Origin: Fimbriimonadaceae bacterium
Lineage (GTDB): Bacteria > Armatimonadota > Fimbriimonadia > Fimbriimonadales > Fimbriimonadaceae
NCBI GenBank assembly: GCA_020847855.1
Contig: JADLBH010000037.1
Location: 342,368 to 406,367 of the forward strand
Length of the DNA stretch: 64,000 nucleotides
Direction: 5' to 3'
How positions within the stretch are numbered: the stretch's first letter is position 1; every line of letters starts with the position of its first letter. The notes under the pieces were generated by a model that searched no databases, was not told the origin of the DNA, and saw only the letters and a program-made list of their open reading frames with translations. The position numbers were made by a program, and so were the translations under genes. Of this stretch, positions 36,646 through 45,696 are shown piece by piece.

Positions 36646-37210
36646 AGGCTAGGTCTCCAGGGTCGTTGGTGGCGAGAACGACCGCTCCGCGCTCCCGTTG
36701 CTCGGCGACGACGCGGGTCAGGATCGCCCTGCCCGTCTCGTCCAGGGCGACAGACGGCTCGTCGAGGAGTAGCAGGGAAGGCTCGTAGAAGGCAGCGAGC
36801 AGCAGTTTGAGCCGTGCCTGTTGGCCCGAGCTGAGGTGTCCCACGCTCTCGTGCCGGTGGTCGTGGAGGCCGAAGGGTTCGAGCCCTGGGGCCGGCCTGC
36901 CGTGCAAGCGGGCGATGAACTCGACGTGCTCCAGGACGGTAAGAGACCCATAGAGGCTTTGGTCGAGGGCGGCGAGGCCCCGAGCATGGCGGGGCGGGGC
37001 TCTCAGGGACCCGGCTGTGAGCTCGGTGAGCCCGGCCAGGACTCGCAGGAGGCTGGATTTCCCGCTCCCGTTCGGCCCGGTCACGGCTAGGGCCTGGCCG
37101 TGCACGAGTCGAATGTCCAGTCCCTGAAACACAGGCAGTGCCCCATATCGAAGGCCAAGGTTTCTGGCTTCGACCAGGACGGTTTCCTCCAGCCCTCTGC
37201 CTATGGACAC
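36614..37210 (-). CDS. ccmA: Heme ABC exporter ATP-binding protein CcmA
   Basis: VTGPNGSGKSSLLRVLAGL, LSSGQQARLKLLLAAFYEPSLLLLDEPSVALD; overlaps ccmB. Confidence 0.88.
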   Translation of the reverse strand: MSIGRGLEETVLVEARNLGLRYGALPVFQGLDIRLVHGQALAVTGPNGSGKSSLLRVLAGLTELTAGSLRAPPRHARGLAALDQSLYGSLTVLEHVEFIARLHGRPAPGLEPFGLHDHRHESVGHLSSGQQARLKLLLAAFYEPSLLLLDEPSVALDETGRAILTRVVAEQRERGAVVLATNDPGDLAYATHRLELAG

Positions 37211-37317
37211 GCGCGGAGGATACCGAGGCTCGTGCAGGGGTGGCTCAGGGCTGTGGGCCGCGTCTCGGCTCGGGGCTACTCCCGCAAGCCGCCTTTGTGA
37301 ACGCGAGTTGATCCTAC

Positions 37318-39066
37318 GTGCCCCTGCCCCGGTGCCGCTCGACGTGGGATGACGGTACTATGCGTTCCATCCGCCGCAGCGGTGCGAGCAGGCCGCTCGA
37401 GGGCGGTCGTCGCCTTAGGGCTATGACGACGATGGAACCCGACCTACGTCAAACCGCTCTGGCAGAGAGGACGTACGTCCTTGAAGTCGAGCTCGGTTCG
37501 AGGGTCAAGGAGTTGGCTCCCTGCGATATCCTTCGCTTAGCGGCGACGACTTGCCTGAAGTGGTGCGCCGGCAAGGCTGGGTCGGAGCCTACGCCGCGTA
37601 TGTTGAAGCTGGAGTCCGACACGATGGACAGGGACGGGTTGCACTCCCTTCGCTCGGTCGGCCGCATCGAGGACGGAGTCTGGGCGGCTCGGCTCCAATA
37701 CGCCGACAAGGACAGGGGCGCGAAGAGGGCCGTGGCCGGGCGGTCTTGGCGTTCCGAGATTGTCCTGAGGGAGATCAACGGAAAGGTTCGCGTACGCATC
37801 CAGCTCTCGATGTCGGCTCGGGAAGGAGTGGATCGGTCCTATATTCACGACCGGCCTACCCTTGTCGTGTCGCTCGAGTCTGAACTTGGTCTTTGGGACA
37901 AGGCGCCGGTCGCGCCGGTGGTGACACCGTTCGCCGCTTCTGCACTCCTACAGCTCGCGAGGATGGATGGCCGTTCGAGATCGGTCGTGGTGCTCACGGA
38001 GACCAAGGATGACGACCCAGGGTTCTCTTACACTCTTGATCAGGACTCCCTCGGGCCGCAGATGCTCGGGATCGCCTGGGTCGTGAGGCTGTCTCGTGAG
38101 GAGACGTTTAAGTGGACTGAGGAAGTTGGACGCCGATGGGCCGCTTTCGACGGCGTCGTCCTCGTGCTCCGCCCTGGCTGGGATCCCATCGAGGACGAAG
38201 CGAGATTCCACCGCCGGTACTTCCCCGACTACATCAACGGCTTCGAGCACCGTGGATGGCGCGGCGAAGAGGCCTTCCGCAGCTACTTGGCAGAGCAGTG
38301 TGTCCGTGACCTCTGTGCCGTGCGGGATGAGGGGAACGCAAAGATGAGCTTTGATGGCGTCCTTGCCGAGGATCTGGAGCGTCAGCGAGGGCTTCAGGAG
38401 TCAGGGCAACGGCTCCCCATCATCGAAGAGCAGAAGCAGATCCTGGAGAGGAGGCTTCAGGAGCAGGAGGAGGCCCTCGCGCTCGTGCAGATGGAGCGTG
38501 ACGACCTACAGTGCGCCTTGGAATCCGTCACGGAAGAGGCTGGGATCTTGCGGGTGCAAGCGCAGCACTGGCAGGCGATCGCCGAGAAGCAGGAGTCCAG
38601 CCTGCCTCAGGAGGTTGAGCCCAAGTCCCTTGCCGAGATCGGTGAATGGTGCTTCGGGCTCGTCACGAAGATAGTACTGCTCCCGCGTGCCAGGCGGCTC
38701 CTGAAGAAGGGCGAGTACGAGGACGTTGGATTGGTGGTGGAGGCGCTGAAGCTGCTCGCGAGCGAGGGATGGAACTACTTCGCAGGCGAAGCGGGGGGGC
38801 GGGATAGGTTCCTGGCGAAGTGCCACGAACTAGGGCTGGACAACAAGAAGTCTATCAGCGACACTTCGGCAGGGCTGGAGGGCGACACGTACTTCGTCGA
38901 GTATCCGCACGGCAGGGGCGAGAAGCGAAAGCTGGAGTGGCACCTTTGCAAAGGGACGGATCGCGACCCCCGAACCTGCTTGAGAATCTACTATTTTTGG
39001 GACAAGGAAGCACGGGTCATCGTGGTGGGCGCCCTGCCCGGGCACCTGGACAATTCCTTGACCTGA
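37318..39066 (+). CDS. Uncharacterised multi-domain protein, possible defence/toxin-related (start probably MTTMEPD, near 37420)
   Basis: Intact 582-aa ORF; central coiled coil (QRGLQESGQRLPIIEEQKQILERRLQEQEEALALVQMERDDLQ); C-terminal LRIYYFWDKEARVIVVGALPGHLDNSLT. Confidence 0.7.
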   Translation: MPLPRCRSTWDDGTMRSIRRSGASRPLEGGRRLRAMTTMEPDLRQTALAERTYVLEVELGSRVKELAPCDILRLAATTCLKWCAGKAGSEPTPRMLKLESDTMDRDGLHSLRSVGRIEDGVWAARLQYADKDRGAKRAVAGRSWRSEIVLREINGKVRVRIQLSMSAREGVDRSYIHDRPTLVVSLESELGLWDKAPVAPVVTPFAASALLQLARMDGRSRSVVVLTETKDDDPGFSYTLDQDSLGPQMLGIAWVVRLSREETFKWTEEVGRRWAAFDGVVLVLRPGWDPIEDEARFHRRYFPDYINGFEHRGWRGEEAFRSYLAEQCVRDLCAVRDEGNAKMSFDGVLAEDLERQRGLQESGQRLPIIEEQKQILERRLQEQEEALALVQMERDDLQCALESVTEEAGILRVQAQHWQAIAEKQESSLPQEVEPKSLAEIGEWCFGLVTKIVLLPRARRLLKKGEYEDVGLVVEALKLLASEGWNYFAGEAGGRDRFLAKCHELGLDNKKSISDTSAGLEGDTYFVEYPHGRGEKRKLEWHLCKGTDRDPRTCLRIYYFWDKEARVIVVGALPGHLDNSLT

Positions 39067-39075
39067 CGGCCAACG

Positions 39076-39792
39076 CTAGGATGGCCAGGGAACGAGCCCG
39101 CCGGTAAGGTTCCTCGCCTGGGTGTCCCACTCGTATCGGCCGACAAACCGAGCGTGCGAGCCGCCTTGGCAGACCCACGTCGCCCCCACACATTCCGGTT
39201 CTTGGAGGACGGTGTGGGAGTGACCGCCGAGGATGATGTCAATGTCGCTCGTCGTCTCGGCAATCTCTCGGTCAGCCCGGTGACCGATGTGGGTGAGCGC
39301 GATCACGAGGTCAGAACCGGCCCGGAGCTCCCGGGCCGTCTGGATCGCGGTCGAGACCGGATCGTCCCACAGGAACGCGCTCGCCACGGCGGACGCCATC
39401 CTCTCGGTCACCATGGCCACGCTCACCCCGAGTACGCCGACCCGCAAGCCGCGCACCTCGACGCAGCGAGTGCCTGGGAGGGGCCGGCTACCGTCCTTGG
39501 CACGAAGGTTCGCGCAGAGCACCGAGTGTGCCGCTCCTGCGAGCTTCGCCCGGAACGCGGAGGCCAGCACATGGGTCTCGCGGTTCCCGATCACGCTGGC
39601 GTCGCAACGGCACTGGGCAAGCAGCCTCCAGACCGGCTCCTCGCCGAGCGGCACTCCGAGGTTTCCCGATTTCACGCAATCGCCGGAGTCGAAGTAGAGG
39701 TCGCACTTCGGGCGAAGCTCGGACAGGGCTAAGGCCCGCGCGGCGTCCAGCTTTCCGTGGAGATCGTTCGTATGCAGTACGGCGAGCCGCAC
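39076..39792 (-). CDS. Metallophosphoesterase / 5'-nucleotidase N-terminal-like
   Basis: LAVLHTNDLHGKLD, FDSGDCVKSG, IGNRETHV, VIALTHIGHRADREIA, DIILGGHSHTV. Confidence 0.85.
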   Translation of the reverse strand: MRLAVLHTNDLHGKLDAARALALSELRPKCDLYFDSGDCVKSGNLGVPLGEEPVWRLLAQCRCDASVIGNRETHVLASAFRAKLAGAAHSVLCANLRAKDGSRPLPGTRCVEVRGLRVGVLGVSVAMVTERMASAVASAFLWDDPVSTAIQTARELRAGSDLVIALTHIGHRADREIAETTSDIDIILGGHSHTVLQEPECVGATWVCQGGSHARFVGRYEWDTQARNLTGGLVPWPS

Positions 39793-39800
39793 CCTTCCGC

Positions 39801-40040
39801 CTAGAAGATGCGGTGGCCGAGGACGTCCAGGACGATCATCAAGCCCATGAAGCCGAGCCCGAGGTACAAGGTCACCTTGCTGATCTGATCGTCAAAGCTG
39901 GCCTTACCCTTGAACGTGGTGCGGACGGAACCTCCGCCGCCCGACATCGCATCGCCCTTCCCTGTGAAGAAAACGAGCACCGCGAAGGCGGCGGCCATGA
40001 CGGCACCGATCGCGAGGAGGACGTTGTATACGGTTTCCAT
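39801..40040 (-). CDS. secG: Preprotein translocase subunit SecG-like
   Basis: 79 aa, two TMs; FTGKGDAMSGGGGSVRTTFKGKASFDDQISKVTLYLGLGFMGLMIVLDVL. Confidence 0.78.
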   Translation of the reverse strand: METVYNVLLAIGAVMAAAFAVLVFFTGKGDAMSGGGGSVRTTFKGKASFDDQISKVTLYLGLGFMGLMIVLDVLGHRIF

Positions 40041-40052
40041 TGCCGTGACGGG

Positions 40053-41195
40053 TTAGGAGAATACCCTCCAGGCGGCAGGGACCCGGAGCACGATCTCGGC
40101 GAAGTAGAGAAGGATCTCCGAGGCCGCCGATCCAGCGATGATGTGGAACAGGCCCGAGCTCAGGAGGCGCTTGCCCAGGCTTGCCGTGCGAGGAGCGGTC
40201 TCCATCTTCGTCAAGAGCTCCTCGCCCGCCTTGATCCCAGACTCGATCTGGCTCATCGTGGGGGGCTTCGTAGTGACGAAGTATTGGAAGATCGAGCCCA
40301 CCGGGCGCCAGAGGGCGAGGGTCGCAACGAGGGCGACCAAGAGCCTGACCTCCTCGCTCGTCGTCCACCGTAGACCCGCCAAGAAGATGAAGACTCCGGC
40401 CCCTACTGCGAGGTTGGTTCCGCAGCGCGGGTGGACCCTCGGCATTCGCGATACGACGAGCGGCGTCAGGGGCTCGCCACGCTCGATCGCGTGCACCACC
40501 TTATGCTCGGCGCCGTGGATCCCGGCCAGGGGGATGGCCCGCAGCATGCCGAGGAAGAAGACGGTATTCAGAAGATCCCCGGCGTGGCGCACCCAAGCCT
40601 CGCCGCGCACGGAGACGGGGAGCAGGAGGAACGTGCCCGTAGTGAGATAGGTCGAAGCCGCGAGGAGGCAGAACAGCAAGGCCCCTGTGGCGACGAGCGG
40701 CCATCCCTTTGCACCCGCGCCGATGTTGCCGTTCGTCAGATAGACGCCGAAGGGGGTGGCCATGCCGCCGATGATCGCCTTTCGGACACGGCCGTCCTGT
40801 TCCGACGCATAGAGGCGCGAGGCCCTCACGAGTCCCATCGTCGCCCGGTTCCCGTCGAGGACGACAACCGCCGCCGCACCGGTCTCTGCCAAGATGCGAA
40901 GGATTTCTGCCCCGGTCGCGGTGGATGGCACCGTGGGCCACTGCGCTACGAATCGGCTCACCTCGGCAGACCCGTCCGCACCCGCGGCCAGGGCCTGAGC
41001 CAGGGATTGCTCGGTGACCACCCCTACATAGACGCCGCCCGATTCGACGGCCACGACGCCGACCCCTTGGTGCGCCATCTCGCTCGCGGCGAGGTAGAGG
41101 GAGTCCTCTCGTTGGACGGGCTCGATGGGGGTGCAAAGCGCACCCGCGGATTGGACGAGCCGCGTTGTGGCATCCTGGAGCTTCCGCGGTTGCAA
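40053..41195 (-). CDS. CBS-domain pair fused to DUF1385/YqhQ-like membrane protein
   Basis: CBS-like N-terminus (TPIEPVQREDSLYLAASEMAHQGVGVVAVE); GIHGAEHKVVHAIERGEPLTP...MPRVHPRCGTNLAVGAGVFIFL. Confidence 0.88.
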   Translation of the reverse strand: MQPRKLQDATTRLVQSAGALCTPIEPVQREDSLYLAASEMAHQGVGVVAVESGGVYVGVVTEQSLAQALAAGADGSAEVSRFVAQWPTVPSTATGAEILRILAETGAAAVVVLDGNRATMGLVRASRLYASEQDGRVRKAIIGGMATPFGVYLTNGNIGAGAKGWPLVATGALLFCLLAASTYLTTGTFLLLPVSVRGEAWVRHAGDLLNTVFFLGMLRAIPLAGIHGAEHKVVHAIERGEPLTPLVVSRMPRVHPRCGTNLAVGAGVFIFLAGLRWTTSEEVRLLVALVATLALWRPVGSIFQYFVTTKPPTMSQIESGIKAGEELLTKMETAPRTASLGKRLLSSGLFHIIAGSAASEILLYFAEIVLRVPAAWRVFS

Positions 41196-41313
41196 GGCAC
41201 GAGTGTACAGGCAAGGTACGCCCTGGGCCCAGGCAAAACGAGCACGGCGGCGAGTTCGCCCCTATCAAATTCCCTAGGGTCCTCGGTTACTATGGTTCTC
41301 GAGGACGGTCCTC

Positions 41314-42083
41314 ATGAACGTTAACATCCCAACTCTAGTCGCCTCGGTCGCCGCCAGCTCGGCCACCGCGGCGGTGTGGCCGTCTGGGGCCGGGCAATCG
41401 GGGCGGGTTCGGCCACCGGCGTCTTCGGCGAAGTGCTGAACTCGAACGGCACCGCACTCGCTGCAACGAACAGCGGCAGCGGGAACTCCCTGACGGCCGG
41501 GACGGCGAACGACTCCCTGCAGACGACCGGCAAGCTGCCTCGCCACAACTATGCCGCTGGCAACGCAGGCACCATGGTGCCGCTTGCCTATGGCATCTTC
41601 GACAGTGGCGGAGGCGCCTTCTACGGGACTCCGAACTGGACTGGTGCCAATCCGGGAACAGGGCTCTACGATATTGATGTCACGGGAAGCGGTTTCAATA
41701 GAAACACCTGCGTCGTGGTGGCCACGAGCTATGGCTAAGCTGGCGCCGAGATATGTACGATCGAGGATCCTTCATCCGGAGATTTCAGGATCAGTGTCCG
41801 TGATGATGCCGGGACCCTGATCAGCTCTGCTGGATATTTCATCGTGTATCGCCTCACGGGGAACGCTGCGTTCCCGTTTGGGGATTCCGAGGAGGAACTT
41901 CCCTACGGCGGGGACATCGAGAAGTGGGAGAAGAACGACCCGCGCTCGTTCAGGGCCTACCGAGACAAGCTCCGGCGAGCAATGGAGGAGGCTGGCCGCA
42001 ACGGACAGTACTCCGTCCCGATGGACGAAACTGGGCAAGGACAGCCCAAACGTATCGTAAGGCGGCAAACCCCTCAGACTTGA
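41314..42083 (+). pseudogene. Degraded exported surface protein (frameshift near N-terminus, in-frame TAA at 41736-41738)
   Basis: Signal-like MNVNIPTLVASVAASSATAA in frame 1, mature-like AVWGRAIGAGSATGVFGEVLNSNGTALAATNSGSG in frame 3; after the TAA the same frame continues AGAEICTIEDPSSGDFRISVRDDAGTLISSAGYFIVYRLTGNAAFPFG. Confidence 0.65.
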
Positions 42084-42188
42084 GGGGTCCCCCCCCGTCT
42101 GAGATCGAGGTCCAAACGAGGACGTAGACGTACTATCACTGCGGAAAGATAGTGTTCTGCGTTGCCACTAACGGACTACGATGTAGCG

Positions 42189-43469
42189 ATGCGAAACCGC
42201 AAACTGCTCGTTATCGCCCTTGCTGCCACCGTCGTGCTTGGCGTCGCCGCCGCGTAGGACCAAGGCGTCCAGGCCGTCATCGGCAACGTCTTCCTGCAGA
42301 ACACGACGCCCAGCACCGTGCAGCCCGGCCACGCCAGCATCGGCGGGACCTTCCGCGCCGGGCAGGTGCACGTCTCCCAAGCGACCGCCACCACCGTGCC
42401 CGTCATCGGCAACAACACCGCGGTGGGCGCGGGGACCTCGGTAGGCGGCTCGTTCACCAGCGCCCAGCAGAGCGGGATCGGCGTTCGGGGCACCGCAGTC
42501 GCGACCGTCGGGCGGGCGAACGGCGTCTATGGCGAGTCACGTAGCGCGGGCGGGGCGGGCGTCTACGGCAAGTCCACGACAAGATCCAATTTCGCAGACG
42601 AGTTCGCTGCAGGGGTACTGGGGGAGTCTGTCTCATCCAGCGTACCAGGCGTGATGGGTTTCAGCACGGTAGGGGCAGGAGTGTACGGGACAACCTTGGC
42701 CAATGGAAGCGCCGCGATCACCGCGTTTCATCAGGGGACGTCGGGCAGCGGCATCCACACCTTCGGGCCTACGGGCATCTTCGCGAGCGGGGGGGTGCCC
42801 CCGTTCGGCGTCGGGATAGACGCTCGTGGAGCGAACGGAGGCACGTTTTCAGTCGTCAATAACGGGAACGGGACAGCTTGTAGGGGTTCGAACGCCATGG
42901 CGGTCAGCACCGGTTTCGGCGTCTATGGCAGGCACTTCACGAACAACGGCTTCGCCGTCTTCGCCGAGGGAAAGACTGGCGCGACGGGCACGAAGTCGTT
43001 CGTGATTGACCACCCCTTCGACCCGACCAACAAGACGCTCTCGCACTACTGCACCGAGGGCGAAGAGCCGCTCAACGTCTACCGCGGGCGCGTCGTGACC
43101 GACGCCCGGGGCGAAGCGTGGGTCCGCCTCCCCGACTACTTCGAGGAGATCAACACCGAGCCCACGGTGCAGCTGACCGTGTCCGACTCGTCCGACTCGT
43201 TCGTCATGGCGAAGGTCGCCCGCGAGGTCTCGGGCGGGCGGTTCTTGATCCGCACCTCGAAGCCGGGCGCGAAGGTGTTCTGGCGGGTCGAGGCGCGGCG
43301 CAACGACCGATGGATGCAAGCCTACGGCGCGCCGGTCGAGGCGGAGAAGCCGGACTTCGTCCGCGGGACTTACATGCGCCCCGAGCTCTATGGCAAGCCC
43401 CAGTCCATGAGCGAAGACGCCCGCCGCTTCCCCGCCATCGCAGAGCCGAAGAGACCGGGTTCGCGCTGA
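42189..43469 (+). pseudogene. Exported repeat-rich surface protein interrupted by an amber codon at the signal-peptide junction
   Basis: ATG 42189: MRNRKLLVIALAATVVLGVAAA-TAG(42255-42257)-DQGVQAVIGNVFLQNTTPSTVQPGHASIGG..., open in the same frame to 43469. Confidence 0.8.
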
Positions 43470-43702
43470 GTGCGCGCGGGTTGATGGCGGCACGCTGTTC
43501 TTGCGGCTGCGCCAGGTATTGCGAAGCACCAAGAACGCGTTCGTTCGCGTTCGTGCCGAACTCCGTCACATTCGGTGCCTTGACTCTGCCCGCAGCCTTC
43601 TAGGCAGTCTGGCGCCTGCCACCAATCTACGACCGCGACCTAGACTTCGTAGAGCCCTGAGCCGTTGCTTGGGCGCGTCCCCGCGCCCAAGCGTGCTTGA
43701 TA

Positions 43703-44731
43703 CTATCTGCGCCTGGTGAGCGAGCGGCCAGCAAGGACCGCTACGACCCCGCCGCCGACCCAGGCGAGCCCGGCCGGGAACCCGGCGCGCTCTTGCGCTT
43801 GCGAGCTGCCGGGCAGCCCGGGAAGTTTGCCCGCGTACGCGTAGTTCGCCGTGCGGCCCTCGCCGCCCCGCATGTCCACGACGGGCGTACCCAGCGCGAG
43901 CGTTGGCCAACCCTTCGCAGAGCTCGCCGACGGCTCGCCGTCGAGGCGGATCTGTTGCATCTGCACGACCTTCGCCCCGCCGTAGAAGGCGAGGTCCACC
44001 TCCCTCCCGGACGAGCTGCGCGTGCCGCTCGCCACGACCGAGAACGCCGGCTGGCCAGGCTTTCGGTACTGCTCAGGGGTGACGTACCCGAACTCGAAGC
44101 TCGTGATCTCACCCCTCGCATCCCTACGGACTACCAGGCGCTCGAGCAGGTCGTTGCGCGGACGTCCGTAGACGGTCTCCCCACCCGTCGAGCTCTCGCT
44201 CTCGAACCCTGCCGGGACCAGCCCAAGCAAGGCTACGTCGAAGACAGGCGAACTGGCCATCTCGCGGCCGTCGCCCGGGTAGACGCGAGCTTGGCCGTCC
44301 ACCTCGATGATCGTGTTGCCGCCGTCGAAGCGCTCGGTAACGACCGACCTCGACTGGCCCGGGATCGTCGTCGTGCCGACCGTTCGGAGGAAGGTCGCCT
44401 CCCCGTCGCGGGCGTACTCGAACTCCCCGCTGGCCGAGAGGCCCGCCGCCTCTTTCGCCGCCGCGTCCTGCATGGCTTGGCGGTTCTGGCTGACGACGTC
44501 CTCGTCATACCCCATCCGCCGGAGCTGGAACTCTTGTTGGGCGGCGAGTTCCACCGCGCTCCGGCCGGGAGCAGGCACCACGACGGCGACCGACCCGGAC
44601 ACGCGCTGGGCGCTGGCTGAGGCGGCGAAGGCCGCCACGACGATGGTCGCCACAAGGCCAGAGTGAGCCTTTGTGGCCAACCGGCTCGACTGGGAGCGGT
44701 TGCGTTCTGCTTGGTTGTTCATGTTGTTCAT
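43703..44731 (-). CDS. Exported hypothetical protein with C-terminal TM anchor
   Basis: Signal peptide (GLVATIVVAAFAASASAQ) and C-terminal FPAGLAWVGGGVVAVLAGRSLTRRR. Confidence 0.7.
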   Translation of the reverse strand: MNNMNNQAERNRSQSSRLATKAHSGLVATIVVAAFAASASAQRVSGSVAVVVPAPGRSAVELAAQQEFQLRRMGYDEDVVSQNRQAMQDAAAKEAAGLSASGEFEYARDGEATFLRTVGTTTIPGQSRSVVTERFDGGNTIIEVDGQARVYPGDGREMASSPVFDVALLGLVPAGFESESSTGGETVYGRPRNDLLERLVVRRDARGEITSFEFGYVTPEQYRKPGQPAFSVVASGTRSSSGREVDLAFYGGAKVVQMQQIRLDGEPSASSAKGWPTLALGTPVVDMRGGEGRTANYAYAGKLPGLPGSSQAQERAGFPAGLAWVGGGVVAVLAGRSLTRRR

Positions 44732-44777
44732 GTTCTTCCTCCTCGCCGGGATCAGCCCGGCCCCGTTTGCCGGTGAC

Positions 44778-45119
44778 TCAGCACCGGTCTTGGTTTACGA
44801 TGTAGGTTGTGATCGAGCCGCCCGTCGTCGGGCAGACGCAGAGGCCGGTGATGCTCGTCACGCAAGTGTATGTGTACTTGATCGCGGTGGTCGCGCCAAA
44901 CGAGATTGTGCACCCGCTACCCCAAAGTACGCAGTTGTACTTTGGCACTTTGTGCCGTGTATACTCGCCAGGCGGGGCGCCGCAGCCCCCTTCAGGAACC
45001 GTTACGCACGTGATCCCAGGGTACTCCTCGTACATGACGTCGCAACGATCGAAAGGTCCACCCGCCGCCGGAATGGCCGCGATCGCGGCAACGGCCAGCG
45101 CCAGGCCCCGGATCCTCAC
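44778..45119 (-). CDS. Small cysteine-rich exported protein
   Basis: Signal peptide MRIRGLALAVAAIAAIPAAGG; nine Cys in the mature part; overlaps the upstream gene by 4 nt. Confidence 0.65.
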   Translation of the reverse strand: MRIRGLALAVAAIAAIPAAGGPFDRCDVMYEEYPGITCVTVPEGGCGAPPGEYTRHKVPKYNCVLWGSGCTISFGATTAIKYTYTCVTSITGLCVCPTTGGSITTYIVNQDRC

Positions 45120-45478
45120 CTGTCCGCCCCTCCCGGGTGTCCCAAATTCGAAAGGTCAAGCCCGACCCTTCGATTCACCGCGTGGCCCGCAAAGCTCACC
45201 CCGACGACCGGTGCTCCTGTGCGTATCCGCGTCGAATCTGGGTCAACGTGGGCCGTTACTTCTTGGCTCGCAAGCGGTGCGAGCCGGACGTAGGTAACCC
45301 CGTCCATCGAGCAGCAGTTCCCCGACACCGCTGCATTCACGGCTTGGAACGTCGGATTGTCCAAGCGCACTCGAACCCCGACTAGCCCGTCCTGCCGCGC
45401 AGGGCCATCTACGAATGCCACCGCTCTCGCGCCGGGGGCGGGCCACGGGACGGAACTCGCGGCACCAACGAGGCACAT
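45116..45478 (-). CDS. Exported small beta-rich protein, DUF1573-like
   Basis: VRVRLDNPTFQAVNAAVSGNCCSMDGVTYVRLAPLASQEVTAHVDP resembles an ASH/DUF1573 strand pattern. Confidence 0.5.
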   Translation of the reverse strand: MCLVGAASSVPWPAPGARAVAFVDGPARQDGLVGVRVRLDNPTFQAVNAAVSGNCCSMDGVTYVRLAPLASQEVTAHVDPDSTRIRTGAPVVGVSFAGHAVNRRVGLDLSNLGHPGGADR

Positions 45479-45521
45479 CGCTACGCCACTTCCTACGAGG
45501 ATCCTGGAAATGACAGGCCTA

Positions 45522-45541
45522 TGTCTGTCTGTCTGTCTGTC
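45522..45541. repeat. Tetranucleotide microsatellite (TGTC)5
   Basis: tgtctgtctgtctgtctgtc, about 44 nt upstream of the minus-strand ATG at 45478. Confidence 0.95.
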
Positions 45542-45696
45542 ACTGTTGCCCCCTGCTCGGCAGGCTTTGGGAATCCAGTTCCCAAGGTTTCGATGGTATC
45601 ACAGATTATTGGCGATCTTGTCAACTTTCTTGCAAAACGATCTGGAGAGACTTCGATCAGCCCGCATTCGGCCTCCCCCTCCGGGCATTCTCCCCC

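Noticed and set aside
43501-43719. Small plus-strand ORF sharing TKNAFV with the metalloprotease fragment at 51.4 kb
   Set aside because: Six-residue match only; no further similarity, treated as coincidence.
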